Counted from the stretch's first letter, positions 24,001 to 39,000 are shown. The stretch: 64,000 nt of DNA from Phoronis australis (GCA_002633005.1 NMRA01000075.1:948426-1012425); one strand, 5' to 3'. Program-made: numbers and translations. Notes: generated by a model from the sequence alone, not told the origin.

Positions 24001-27000
24001 GCTACAGTCTTGTGAACTGGCCAAGTACAACTTATAGGATACTCAACAATTCAAATCTATTTTCAGCATGAGATCAGGCTGCATTCAATCTTGAGTGAAG
24101 GGCACAGTCATCATAGTATGTTTTGTCCTAGAAGAACTACACAATATTCATTTACACAAATTGCTTACACACAAAGGCAGTTTCTATTTGATGGACAGAG
24201 ACCCATGTTCATCAACACTTACCAATCTATGTAAACACTTGTTTTTGACAAGAATTTGAATTATGCAAAGGGGTCATGGGACAACATATCAGCTAATTAA
24301 CATACTTCACCAGAAATACCAAATAATACTACTTCCCAAATGGACTACATTATAAGTAGTAATTAATTAACTGTAAATACAGCATAATGTTGCAACAATG
24401 AGTCAACAAGTAGTGGTTGACAGTATAAATATTGCGTTTTTCCATAGCTCAGCTTTTTTCTCTGAACAATGTCAATCTGGGGCCTTTAAGGATGTAATAT
24501 CTACCGTACATACCTATTTGATAGTTTATTTGAGATGCGTCATGAAAATGGTCAATTTCTAGTCAATATTTTAGTATGTAGATTAACTAGACCAGGGTTC
24601 TTGACTGTGTCCTTCACATTTATCCTCCTTTTTGGAATGCTCTGATAACAAACTTAATTGCCTCATTCATACACTGTTCAAATTCATCCAAAATGGTCTT
24701 ACTCACACTGTGGTATTAGTTTGTAACTTGGCATGTGAGCTTCAATCAATGGAGAATAACATGTGCAACAGGGAGACATCAATCTTGTTTATTTGCTGTG
24801 TGTTGGCAGCATTGCAAGGCTGAGTTAACTTTGTAAGACAATTTTTAAAAATCTTATCAAAAAATCTCTCAGTTATTGATGACATAATTCCACTTATCAG
24901 TGCCACTGTAATTGCCTACATTGACTAGAAGTGCAAGTAGTGAATAGTTTGCAAGAAGATTAATAGGGTGAAACCAGATGTCAGTATTTTACTGATATGC
25001 AAAAGTACACTGGGTCAAGTGGAAACGTGTACAACATGAGGACTCCTGAATATACAACTTTTTGTTAGTATGGATAACTACTAGCCACAACAAAAATGTA
25101 GTTATCAATTAAAAAATCCATAGTTCCTCACTCAGCATTATAACACAGTATTATTCAGTTCTGAAGCCATGGGATGTCTTACCACAAGCATTAAGTGCTC
25201 GCTATATAGCCATGAGGTATATAGCTGGGCATTCAAGGTAGAAGCAAATCAATACCCTGAGAAATTTACTAGCCCAGCCAAAGCACAAAATAACTGACTC
25301 TAAAAATGTGGTGCAATCTACAAAATCAATTACCCATAAAGCCCAGTCTGTCTGTTGGAATCTACACACTAATAAGAGTTAAGGAACAAAATAAGTGAAC
25401 TCTTATAGCAGTGAAAGACCATAATGTGTTTCACCTTTTCACAATATTTCCTAGACTGTAATAATGTCAGAGACAATAAATATTGGAGTAGAAAAATCTA
25501 GGAGGCAGTTGAGATTACATGGGGAATACCCTCCTTTACCAGTGGTCTGAGATATGACCAACCATACTATTCACACTTTAGTTACCCATGGTAGCCAACA
25601 AGTGACTCATCTGGGTACCACATGACAGGAGGGGACGGGCGGAGAAATTTTTCATTGACGCTGAAGGAGCAAAGAAGGGTCCAGATACTAAGTCAACCAT
25701 TCTATCACTCAACACATGATGGGAGGGGACGGACAAATTTTTCATTGAAGCTGAATACGGAGATGAAAAGGGCTCAAACACTATGTCAACCATCAAGGTA
25801 CCTAAGCTACACGGTCAACGGACTCATAAACACGGGCACGGATGTATGAACACGACTCACGGACCTGCAAACACCATCCACTGACTCACAAACACGGGAA
25901 CGGACTCACAAAACACGATCCGCGCACCCTAATACACGGGACACGGACTCAAATTCACAAGGAAACACGGTTAACGGACCGCCAAACACGGGTCACGGAC
26001 TCATCGGCTTCCTGGGTCAGCCGACATCTACATTTGGTCGTTAAACCATGTTTGGCAGTCCGTTAACCATCTTTCCTCGGGAATATGAGTCCGTGTATTT
26101 GGGTGTGTGGATCGTGTTTTATGAGTTCGTTCCCATGTTTGTGAGTCAGTGGACGGTGTTTGCAGGTCCATTAGTCATGTTCATGCTTCCGTGGGCTGTG
26201 TTTATGAGTCCGTTAACCGTGTAGTTTAGGTACCTTGACCATGGCATTCCATCACTCAATGTTGGGAGATGTTTTGAAATGTTCCACTTTTGTACGAGAG
26301 GCTATCAATAACGAAAAACTAAGAATTCAGAAAAATGTAACATTATTTTTATGATTGTAATGTTTACAAGAAACAAAATTTGCCATGTAGTTAATACCAT
26401 TGTTTTCCTATCAATGTACCTTACCTTTTGCTAACTTTCACGACATGGTCACATGACTCTGTTATTAGCAGATAGGTAAAACATTAAAAATCAAATACTA
26501 CAGGTTTTCTACATTCAGAAAATAAGGTGCTAAATAACCTATGAATTGTTTTTAAAATGTTCCGCAATTGCATGACAGGCAATCAAAGGAAGGACTTTCA
26601 TGATTCTCATGATAAACTTTAAAGATCTACAAAACAAAATGAAATATTTCAAAAAACTGCAACAGCATTTTTGATATCTCACCGTGAACATTTACATCTA
26701 ATTAAATGTAAACATGTTCCTGACGTTGTTATTTTGCTATGCATGTATCTTTCATTTTCGTTAAATTTTACTAAAAAGACATGGTCATGTAATCCAAATT
26801 AATGAAAGAATGGTAAAAAGTCAAAAAATCAAATTCAACAGGTTTTGTGCTTTCACAAAATTATACTTTTACTGTAGTTTTTCAGATATGGTGCTAAAAT
26901 ACACAGACACTGGTGAAGGGGTCCTCCATAACCTTAAGCCAAGCTTTATATAGGCATATCCCCAACATTCCAAGGATCCAAGCAAATAAAACAACATAAC

Positions 27001-30000
27001 AATATCAACGTTGAAACCTGTGTTAAAAACTAAAGCTAGCTGCAACTCACACTTAATGACACTTATTCACTAAATCCCAGTTCTAAGTCCAAGTATTCCA
27101 TCCTTGACAGAAACTTATCATCACTAGCAAACAGCCCCACAGGGGGTGCTTGTTAGTATATATAACAAAAGCTGGATGGATGTTTGACTTACCATTTGAG
27201 GACAGAGTGGCTTAGCAAAGCTATCACCAGCTGGCTCAAAAAAGAGGAAGTGGTTGAGTTCTATGACTGGACATAGGAGTATAACATCTAATGGTAAGTT
27301 CCTGCTTGTTATGTAGTGATCAGATGAAGCAATTTTGCAATAAGTGCATTAGATGGGGAGCCTGGGAGAAAACAATAGGGGAAATGCAGTCTCCTCAAAA
27401 AGTTCAAAACAAAAAAAAATTTGCTACGAAAAGTCCAGTAACACGTTAGAGTTTGTAGATTTAACAAAAACATTTCATCTGCAGCATCAGCATCACTATT
27501 ACTATTGATAATAATATCATAATATAATTACTATTCTTATTATTACTACTATTACTATTAATAATAATATCATTATATAATTACTATTCTTATTATTATT
27601 ACTACTAATAGTATTATTGCTGTTGCTGTTGGTGTTGGTGTTGGTGTTGTTATCATCATTTATTTAACTGGGTTAGCCTTTTGCACTAGCCTCACAGAGG
27701 ACACAGGCGGAAAGACGCCAAAACTAAAAGCCAAAGGGTACATTACTACATGACAGATAAAATAATAAAACTGTGCAATAGTAAATAACGTAGACATTAG
27801 AGCAAGTAAAATGGTACAAAAATCAACGATTAACACAGTAAAAAGAAATATAGTTTACAAAATAACACAATAGCTCAGGGCATAATGATTGCAAAAGACA
27901 GGAAATGTCAAAGGAAATTTCAGCCTGGGTTCTAATCTTTTTACTCGAAATCAAACTCAAAGTTATTTTTTATGCTTTTGCCTTCTACTCAAGTCAAAGT
28001 AAATATAAATGTTGATTATTCTGTGCTTCAGTATCTTATGGTTTACAAGGACGGCTGCAATCCTATATTGCACTTGATGACACCAGCAGTAAAGCAATAA
28101 GTTTGAGTCTGAACTCCCATTTCATGTTTTTATTCGAAATCTCAAGTATTTATTCAAGTTTGTGGCTCAAACCTAGAGGGTAATTAAGTAAAAATTTCAA
28201 CACACTCGTTTGCGCGTCATCAGTAATATACTGGAGTACAGAAGTTCACATGTTAAAAATAATTTTAAGTTTGCTCTCAAGTAAAATATCAGAACTGGGG
28301 CTCTGAGGTTTTAACTGGGATAAAGTGGTTGCATTTAGTATATGAAAATTATTTAAATAGCATGTGATTCTGTGCTTCCAAATAAAAGAGATTAAACCAG
28401 GGTAGAGTTCAATAACGCTAGTTCCGCGGTAGAAAAGCAAGATGACTCAAGAGATTCTGTGAGAGATCGCCATGTTTTTTCAATGAGTGCATGTGACTTT
28501 GACTAGATATGTCTGGATCCAAGATAACTATTTACTTCACCCCATATGTCATACTTTGCCTCTGTAGTACAGGAGAGATAAACTATCACCTGACAATGTA
28601 CCTACTGTAGTGGAAAGAACATTGTCCTGTACACATTCTAAATTTAGGAGGGACAAGACAGTAATTGGCACTTCTTCTGTTGCAGTTCTTGTGAATTGTC
28701 AATGTATCAAAAGGGATATATGTAAGACAGAGCAGAGAACTTTGAAATCAGTGCCATGAGAGTATTATTATTAAAAGACACACAGTCCTTACTGTTAATA
28801 TCGGCATATTCCAAATGACAGGCAAAAACAGGATAATTAGCAATCATCTGCTTTACACATTGGCAAAACGATGCAATGACATCTGTAAACCAATTCAAAA
28901 TTTGGACAAAATTACTTAAAGCATTATCCAGATTTAATCCAAAAGTTCACGCTTGTCAAAGAGCATGTACTACATGCACAGAGTGCCATCACAGTCAATA
29001 AGTGTAAATCAGTGACTGTAGCATCCAGAGTGTGTCCTGGGGCAGCAAATAAACCTAACAAACTTTTTAAATAATTTACTGGAAGATTAGATCAGTGGTG
29101 TACTCTGCTTAATTTAGAAGCAAGTATACACCCAAGGGCTAGTGTGTCAGTGCAGAATCTTAAGTACACCTTTGAGTTTGTACAACTAATGGAACACTCA
29201 TTTATATTGAGGAGGGAACTGATGAACATGTTGTGACTGGTAAGGTCAGCTTACTAGGTGCAATCCATTACAAAAAATTAAATTCTAATTTTGACCACAT
29301 ACCATTATAAAATAACTTCAGATTGTTCTTTAGTCAAAATAGATGTGGTTTCGGTTCTTGAAAAAAAGTAATTATTGATTATTGTGACAGTTTGACTTGT
29401 CACAGAGCCTCATCCAATTTGTTGAAGTATCAAGTACTGTGCTGAACTGCCAGTTGTTTACAAGACAACTAAAGACTAATTTCACAGCAGTGGCTGGTCT
29501 AAATCAAAAGTTTAGTTTCTTTGACGGAACACGTGTTATTTTACAAATATTTTAAGTTTAGGCATGTTAATCCATTTTAAACTTGAATCATTTTAGCAGA
29601 AAAATCAATCAAGATAAAACTACATCCACTAATAAGGATAAATTTAGATTTATATAGATCTTTCTCGATTTACCGTATTTGCCGTAATAAGCGCCGAGGG
29701 CGCTTAGAAAAATTGGCTTCAGGAAGGGGGAGCTTATTATAGCCCAAAAGTGGTTGAAACCCAGTCTCCAAAACGGGTGAAATCGTAAGCTAGAATTCAT
29801 CAAATTTACACTGTGACGCCTTTAAACTATGACAGAGTTTCTACAAAATTGTAGTGAATTGCTATTAAACTTTGTTGTTAAATTACGATCATTTTTCAGA
29901 AAATCCCAGTGCGAAAACTCACCAACTGATGCAATGCTGCCTCGCGACCGCCGATAGGTCAACTTGAAGTCTTGAGTAAAAAATATAGTTTCGACTCAAC

Positions 30001-33000
30001 AAATTACCTGAAGTCCTTAAGTTTCCAAAATAGCGTCCCTAAGATTTTTAAGTTCCTGTGGAGTCGGGATAAACTGTGTATTAAGTCCAAATCTGCGCTA
30101 GATCGTACTCTGCAACACGAGAAAATCTTTGGATGAATACACATATAGTTGTCACATGATGTTTATTTTGAAGTTCGTCTGCGTATTGTTGCGAGTGAGC
30201 GAGCGCAAGCGAGTCATCAGAGTTCATTTGCCAGCGTAAACACGATGTAACATTTAGGTGTGCATTGCAACTATTTTAAGGAAATTAACATAAGCAGTAA
30301 AGTAGAACGTGTTTTATTTAGCACTTGTTGATCTCATCTGCTAAAAAACGTTCGAGAACTGTCTCGGTAAAGCCGATGATGCGTGACAGTCTAACAGTTA
30401 TTTTTCGGGAGGTTCGGGAGGTGTAAGAGTGCGGAAATGTTCACTATCAGTGGGTCATTTTGACTTTGAAAAAACGATTACGACTAATTTAATAATTCAC
30501 CATTAAAAGAAACGCAAAACTTTTTTAACTTTTGGAAATAAGTGCCGATGTTATGCTACTCGTTTCATGAATAGATAGTTCCCGAAGACTAATCTTAAAT
30601 GACAGGTACTTGAATGTAGCGCATGCTTCCTGACCACGTGCTTTTAACAGAACAATGGTCATGTTTTTATTAGTCTTCCACTCACAGTTTTCCCGTGTAG
30701 AAAGAAATTTGGATTCCTGTTGAGGGAGAACATCTGTATGGGAAAGATACAATACAATCCCTTTGACAAGTACGCTGTGTCTGTTCTGAAAGGCCAGACC
30801 ATAATAGGACACGTCCGTCGCAAGATCAGCGAAGCACGGCGGAAGTTTGAAGTGTATAGTCAGGGCTAAATACCGACATAGTGGCAAGGCTTGTGGTCAA
30901 TAAATTCCGCCCACAATGATTTTTTTCAGGACTATCGGATCTTATTGATAAATTGAAGATGTTACTGTAGATAAGGAATTTTTTGCATGTACATGATGTT
31001 CATGGACTGGGCACTTATTTTAGCAAAGTCTGAAAACGCGTGGGGGCGCTTATAGGGGCATGGGTGCTTATTAGGGCAAACACAGTTCTTTGAATTTTCA
31101 AATTTTTGGGGCTCTAAAAGATTCCTCAATTATGCATGACTTTAACTTTAACAAGAACTGACATACAATTACTGATTGTGAAAAGTTGTGCTAATGGCAA
31201 CTGTCAACAAACACATGCTTCTCCGTTAGTATTTACGATTAAAATACTGAAAATGTGTTCAACTGCACAGCATTCATTAATAGAGCATGGATAACCTCAG
31301 ACCATAAAATGTTTCAGGAGTTATCTCTCTACACTAATTACTCCAGTCACTTTATGTGNGTTATGCTACTCGTTTCATGAATAGATAGTTCCCGAAGACT
31401 AATCTTAAATGACAGGTACTTGAATGTAGCGCATGCTTCCTGACCACGTGCTTTTAACAGAACAATGGTCATGTTTTTATTAGTCTTCCACTCACAGTTT
31501 TCCCGTGTAGAAAGAAATTTGGATTCCTGTTGAGGGAGAACATCTGTATGGGAAAGATACAATACAATCCCTTTGACAAGTACGCTGTGTCTGTTCTGAA
31601 AGGCCAGACCATAATAGGACACGTCCGTCGCAAGATCAGCGAAGCACGGCGGAAGTTTGAAGTGTATAGTCAGGGCTAAATACCGACATAGTGGCAAGGC
31701 TTGTGGTCAACAATGATTTTTTCAGGACTATCGGATCTTATTGATAAATTGAAGATGTTACTGTAGAACTGTAGATAAGGAATTTTTTGCATGTACATGA
31801 CGTTCATGGACTGGGCACTTATTTTAGCAAAGACGCTTATAGGGGCATGGGTGCTTATTAGGGCAAATACGGTTCTTTGAATTTTCAAATTTTAGGGGCT
31901 CTAAAAGATTCCTCAATTACGCATGACTTTAACTATAACAAGAACTGACATACAATTACTGATTGTGAAAAGTTGTGCTAATGGCAACTGTCAACAAACA
32001 CATGCTTCTTCATTAGTATTTACGATTAAAATACTGAAAATGTGTTCAACTGCACAGCATTCATTAATAGAGCATGGATAACCTCAGACCATAAAATGTT
32101 TCAGGAGTTATCTCTCTACACTAATTACTCCAGTCACTTTATGTGCCTTTGATGTATGCCTACAAGCTCTGTTTAGATGTATTTTTATTCTAAGCACAAA
32201 ATACGAGACATTGCTAATTTGACCCAAACATGTATATTCTGACAGATCATAATTTCCATTCCCACTTTACCAAAATACAGAGGGCAGTATAAATTATGCA
32301 TGGTTCAAGCAAAAAAATGGAGCAAGACTGGCATTGTGTGATGTATAGTGATTAAAAAATATTCAATTAACACGATCTTACAAGTTTGTCCATCATGAGT
32401 TATGAGACGAAAAGCGCTACAGCCCAGTGCAATTGGCAGCGGATACACTATACAAATAAATTAACACTAAGTTATAGTAAGTGTACAATGCAATTACCAG
32501 CATATCGATACACTAACTTACAGCAAGTATACACTGTATACCAGAGTATACACTACGTTATAGTGAGTATATAGTGTATATCAGTGTATCGATACACTAT
32601 ACAAGCTTATCAAAACTAAGTTACAGTCAGTATACACTGTACATCATAGTATCAACAGGCTATATACAAGCCTCAATCAACATTACGTAAGTTATAGTAA
32701 GTATGCAGTGTAAAGCATTGTATCAATACACTATACAAGCCTATCAACACTAAGTTACAGTGAGCATAAACTGTATACCAGAGCATCGATACACTAGTAT
32801 ACAATCCTATCAACACTATGTTATAGGGTCAGTAACCAACCTTTGTGGTTTAATAGTAACTTGGCGATCGGAGGCACAGGTGTTTTTTATAAGCCTTGGT
32901 TTGTAAAAGGCTTGAGATTTATTAGAGATATGTATACCTCTGATGGTGATCTTGTTAGTCTAAACAATATGAAAAATAGGTTCGACGTGAAAACCAACTT

Positions 33001-36000
33001 TGTAGAATATAATGGTGTTGTTTCTGTTCTAAAAANTAACACTAAGTTATAGTAAGTGTACAATGCAATTACCAGCATATCGATACACTAACTTACAGCA
33101 AGTATACACTGTATACCAGAGTATACACTACGTTATAGTGAGTATATAGTGTATATCAGTGTATCGATACACTATACAAGCTTATCAAAACTAAGTTACA
33201 GTCAGTATACACTGTACATCATAGTATCAACAGGCTATATACAAGCCTCAATCAACATTACGTAAGTTATAGTAAGTATGCAGTGTAAAGCATTGCATCA
33301 ATACACTATACAAGCCTATCAACACTAAGTTACAGTGAGCATAAACTGTATACCAGAGCATCGATACACTAGTATACAATCCTATCAACACTATGTTATA
33401 GGGTCAGTATACATTGTATACCAGAGTATTAGATATTCTATACAAGCCTATCACTATCATGATGAAAATGATGAAAGTCTTGTCACAGTGATGATGATAA
33501 AAGTTCTGTCTGTACACACTTAAAACACATTACAGCCAGTGCTGAAAAACTGTGTTGAAGAATCCTGCCAAAATAAGCCCCTTCAGAGAATTCTCTGAGC
33601 ACCAGACTGATGGACATCCATTTAAGGAGACACTACACTCACTACACTACCAGGTAACGGCATGCCTTATCAGCCACTGAGCTCAAATACAGCCATGGTT
33701 GCCTAATATATTGTTTGAACAAACTGGTAAATCAATCAAAACTCATTTTTATTTGATTACATGAAAGTATAAAAAATTACTATAACTCTTGACTGACCAA
33801 AACAAATTGATGACTTGAAAACTAAGGAAATTAGACCTACGGAATGAGGTAAAGCAAAGCACTTCGATCAATGTGTCTTCCATTAGTTATGAACGGATAA
33901 ACATTAAAGTAAAAATGACATGAACTAGAGAATGATATTGAAGTGAAATGTGAAAGGATATTTGATAGACCAAATCTTGCTTAACTAGTCACTTAGGAAC
34001 TGATGAAGAGTCACTAATTAATCACCATTGACAGAATGTCCAGTTAACTAAACTATTAAGTCATGTCTTAATGAAAGCAACATTCAAGTGTCAGTTGGTA
34101 TAGCTGGTGAAGGGACTGCTAGTTTGATGAACCAGAAGGAAAGTTCAGAGATTTCACCAATATAGCCTTGGTAATGTCCAACTGTTGTACCAATATAGCC
34201 TTGGTAATGTCCAACACTGTTGTACCAATATAGCCTTGGTAATGTCCAACACTGTTGTACCAATATAGCCTTGGTAATGTCCATTACACAGTTGTACCAA
34301 TGTAGCCTTGGTAATGTCCAACACTGTTGTAACAATATAGCCTCGGTAATGTCCAACACTGTTGTACCGATATAGCCTTGGTAATGTCCAACACTGTTGT
34401 ACCAATATAGCCTTGGTAATGTCCAACACTGTTGTACCAATATAGCCTTGGTAATGTCCAACACTGTTGTACCAAAAGTCTTGTTAATGTCCAACACTGT
34501 TGTACCAATATAGCCTTGGTGGTGTCCAACACTGTTGTACCAATATAGCCTTGGTAATGTCCAACAATGTCGTACATGTTTGCTATGTTACACACAATGA
34601 TAGGCGCACGGTACTTTGTGTCAAAAAGAACTTTAATTTTAGCCACATACCGATTATAAAATTATTCATTCCAAGTTTGTAAATGGTTTCAGTTATTTCA
34701 TTATTTCTATAGATGATTTAGCATAATAGTGTCAAGTGACAGCGCCATCTGATGTATTACGGGCTTAGGCTCAAGACAAAAATGTACTGTCGATTGCATA
34801 AAAAGAACACAAAATGATATTTTGGAAAACAGCAACAACCTGTTTGAGATCTCACTTTCAACATTGATATCAAACAAAATTTGATCTTGATATCGATACC
34901 CGTTGTTTCATGCTATCGATGTACCTTTAGTTTCTTTTTGCTAAAGTTTACGAAAAAGATCTGGACACGTGACCCAAATAAAAGATAAGTAAAAAGTCAA
35001 AAATCAACTTCTACAGGCTTTGTACTTTCAGAAAAGATATACTTTTTGCAAATTAAAATTTATAGTTTTCTACATGTTAGGCTAAGTAGGCACACCTGTC
35101 AATAAGGTTCAACATTGCAAGCCAGGGCAGATACAGGATTTTGAGTTGGGGGGTGCCATGGCCCGCTTGGCCCCCTAATGCCCCCCTCTAAATCTGCCAC
35201 TGCACTGTACCTTAAGATCAATAGAATTCTTATTTTAAAAAAGATTCTGCTACGCTTAGAATTCTGAAAAGTGCTTGGTGAAAAGAATTTCGAAGCCAAC
35301 ACCCGCACCGTCCCTATGACGATCACCCAGGCAACCCAGATAATCAATGACCACTCAACACCTCGTTTGAGAGATTGTTCAGCTACTTAGCCATCATGAG
35401 TGTGGAACAGCCTGTGTGCAAGCGGCCACACCGTGTGGTCAAGGTGCCCCAGTTGCACAAGTGCTGAAGTGAACTGAGTAATTTATTTAAAATGATGGCT
35501 TACTTTCTATAATAAGTGGTTGGGTGGCTGCCTCAGTGACTGGCTGCTAATACATATTGTTTGTAGCTGTTACAGAATATCGTAGGGACTTTGTATTTTG
35601 TACGGAAAACAAATTTCTTTTTGCATCATTATTGAGCTTCCCCCACATTTTAAACAGATGCATGATCATCGGCCTAAGTTACTAAGTTGCTGGGTCACTG
35701 TGCATCCTCATAACATTGACATTGTGCTGTGATGTAGAAAGTCATTCTAATTGATGCCAGTCTCACGTACTCTAGGTACGCCTACCTGTGACTTTGGAAT
35801 TTACTAAACAAGGTCTGAATTGGTTCTCAAAACTACGACGAAAGACAACTTCTTTCTATGAAGTGAACCTCAGTGTTGTGGAACAGACTGAAAGTATGTC
35901 ATTGAACAAGATCTTGGTAAATTCCGTTACCAGTAACAAGACTGCACAAGCTCATAGTAGGATGCGTTCAATACCAGTTCAGATGAAACGGCAAGAGTGA

Positions 36001-39000
36001 TTCAATTTATTTCCATATCTGGAGGCAAGCCTTTGTCATTTTGAAAATAATCCAAAAACCAAACCATAGCAGGTGGATGCAGTGGCATTGCTTGAGGGCT
36101 GCACTGACCGGGGCAGCACTGATCGGGGCAGCTCTGACCGGGGCAGCTCTGACCGGAGCAGCTCTGACCGGAGCAGCTCTGACCGGGGCAGCACTGACCG
36201 GGGCAGCACTGACCGGGTCAGCTCTGACCGGGGCAGCTCTGACCGGGGCAGCTCTGACCGGGGCAGCTCTGACCGGGGCAGCTCTGACCGGGCCAGCTCT
36301 GACCGGGCCAGCTCTGACCGGGCCAGCTCTGACCGGGGCAGCTCTGACCAGGGCAGTACCGCAACTTTGGTTTCTGCACTGACGGGGGAAGGCACAAAAA
36401 ACACAGCTGGACGGTATGAAGGAAGATGAGAACTAGAGCTAAGCGGGATAGAGTAGTTTAAAATACACAACAGACAGAAAAAAACTGAGACCTTGATGTT
36501 GGGCAGACACTTTTTTCTGTAAGTCATTGAGCACAGGTCTCAAGTTGGGATACAAAGCAGAACCAACTATGCTTTTTAGCTATTACCAACCTTGCAAGCC
36601 ATCAACAACCCTAGCAAGCGATAAAATCAGTAACTTAACTGCAAATTCCATCAAAACAAGCCACTTTTAGTTATGATATTTACTATGTATGCAAGTTTTT
36701 GTTACGTTGATTTCATCTGTATTCCCTCCTCTGAAAATCAAAACAACTTTTGAAACTTCAGGGGTTTTCCGCTAAAACTGATTGATTGTCACTGAAAGAT
36801 AGGCGAGTTGCGTACATTTTGGAATCTTACTTTTGTGAGACGAAAGCATCGACACTTTTAAGAAAGTCTTGATCATGAACAATTGGGGGTGGGCAGTAAG
36901 CCGAGCATGGGTGCTTAAAAATGAAAAAATTAAAATTTCGGGGGTGGGCGGTAAGCCAAGCATGGGCGGTAACCCGAACGAGTACGATACTGGATTATTT
37001 GAAAATTAAAAAGAAATTTTGGTTTCTAGATTTCACCAATTTTCATTGAGAAGAAACAGCATCAACTTTATAAAACTACTACAGCTACATTTTACTCTGC
37101 ATTATGAAAGATTATCTAGGCAAAAACAAAAATAAGATACTTGGCTTTCACCAACCAAGAACTAATTTGCAGAGCAAAAATCTGAAAAGGCCTCAGTTAA
37201 CAGTAACTAACAGTAACAAGTGTTGGTAATACATGTGTTATCTAAGATATCCAGTAACAATGTCTGTTTTGTGTGCTTAACTGGTTCATAGCCTAAGGTG
37301 GTGAAAGGCTAAACTATCCATTAGGCATCACAAACTGAGATCTCTCACCACTTCTTCTCTCAATGGTTTCGCATTTCCATTCTGTCACTACTAACACTCT
37401 ATAAATGATCCTGGTTCAATCCCTCTCCAAATTCACAATAGATTTTAATGTTTGTGATTTAGGAAACTGTCATTTTCCACATAATTTGAGAACCACAGTC
37501 ACACTTCATTACAGCTGGTAGCTAGATGGAATTTACAACGGTTTGGGATTCTAGTCATAACTTATCAATCATCCAACTGTCAGGGAATGACAGGCAAGTA
37601 CAAGTCCTTCAAGAGTCTACTCAGTTGATCTCATATGTAAAGGACTTAAGCAGAACATGTCACTGATGATAACAAAACCCAGAACTTGGATTATTCAAAA
37701 AACCCAGAACATGGATTATTCAAGTCACTTAATATACTTCATAGTGTTTTTTTTTTACTGTTTTTGTCCAAGTACAATCATTATACACAGTAGACAAGTT
37801 TTACTTCAACAGTGAAAGCCACACAGTCAAGTTAAAACAAGTTCATTTTTAGCAAGAGAAAGTGTTAAAGAATCCTGAACTTCTATGAATCTATGTCATT
37901 ATGTAAGAAGAAAATTAAGATATTTATTAATTTTAGTAAACAGTATAACCAAGAACATGATAATAAACATTGCCTTCGCTTCCAAAGACTCAATATTATT
38001 TCAAACTTTTTGACAACCCTTTGTCATTATTTCAGAAGTTTTTGACAACCCCCTGAGGTATTTATCACAAGGGGAATCAACAATTGGTGGGACTTCAAAG
38101 CAACTTGCCCAGACTTCAAAACCAGCTGGTTGGACTGCAAAACCCAATGGCCAATCACCAGATCTAACTTGGTGGTCAGACCTCAATGTCTGGTACCTCA
38201 AAACCAGATTGGTCGGTGCTCAAACACAACGACCGAACAAATCGCCAATTTTGAACAAAACAAATGGGTACAAAAAATAAACACTAGATGTCACTTGAAT
38301 CCTTCGAGACTTTCAAAGCGAGTCGCTGAGGAAGTCCAGTCGTCGTGTTTCATCACTGGCCAACTGGTTACAGCACCAACCATCGTGTTTTGAGTCTAGG
38401 CAAATAGTACTTTGGGTGAGGCCATAGTGTTTTGAAGTCCAGGCAACACATTTGATCATTGGCCAACTCGGGTTTCCCAGTCCAGCCCACAGGTTTTGAA
38501 GTCCGACTGGTTGTTGATTCCAAACTTTGTATCAGTGACTGAGCATTGTATGTCAATGGAGTCAGTTTCGCTGATTCTCAGAGTAGCCTTCCAAGTTGGG
38601 TACGTCTTCATCAGTGTGTGTGTGTGTACATATACCATAAACTGGTAGCTTATATTGGGAAACCCTGAAAAGGGGGATTACCCAAGCAGTGAACGCTTAA
38701 ACCGAAAATTGGCAAGCCGGTGGTGGGCGATTACCCATGCAGTGACAACTTTCATCCAAATTTTAGCAGAACTGGGCAAGTGGGGTGTTCATTCAAGCAC
38801 GGAACTTGTACGTTCAAACAGCGGAACCCAACAACCAAAAAGTTTCCCACAGCTCAAACAGAAATAGGATTTTGACTTTGAAGGGTGATTTCGCAAGACT
38901 GTAAAATGCTAAAGTCAGATGATTTCAAATTAGCACGCTCCAAAATGTCATACCACAGAACTTTATGAAACTCGAATGGCAGTTCACATACCATATCAGC

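Noticed and set aside
30525-30887. 120-codon minus-strand frame, duplicated at 31347-31697
   Set aside because: The second copy is a probable assembly duplicate, and the plus strand of the same bases encodes a recognisable decayed domain, so the minus frame is an antisense shadow.
34084-34646. Long minus-strand frames of 91-137 codons, and the thought of a CRISPR-like array
   Set aside because: The frames are by-products of a 35-bp minisatellite. The repeats are directly adjacent with no unique spacers, in animal DNA, so it is not a CRISPR array.
36041-36429. Plus-strand frames of 113 and 118 codons rich in A-L-T-G or S-D-R-G
   Set aside because: Three frames are open at once because of the 15-bp unit; not called as genes, only noted as a finding.
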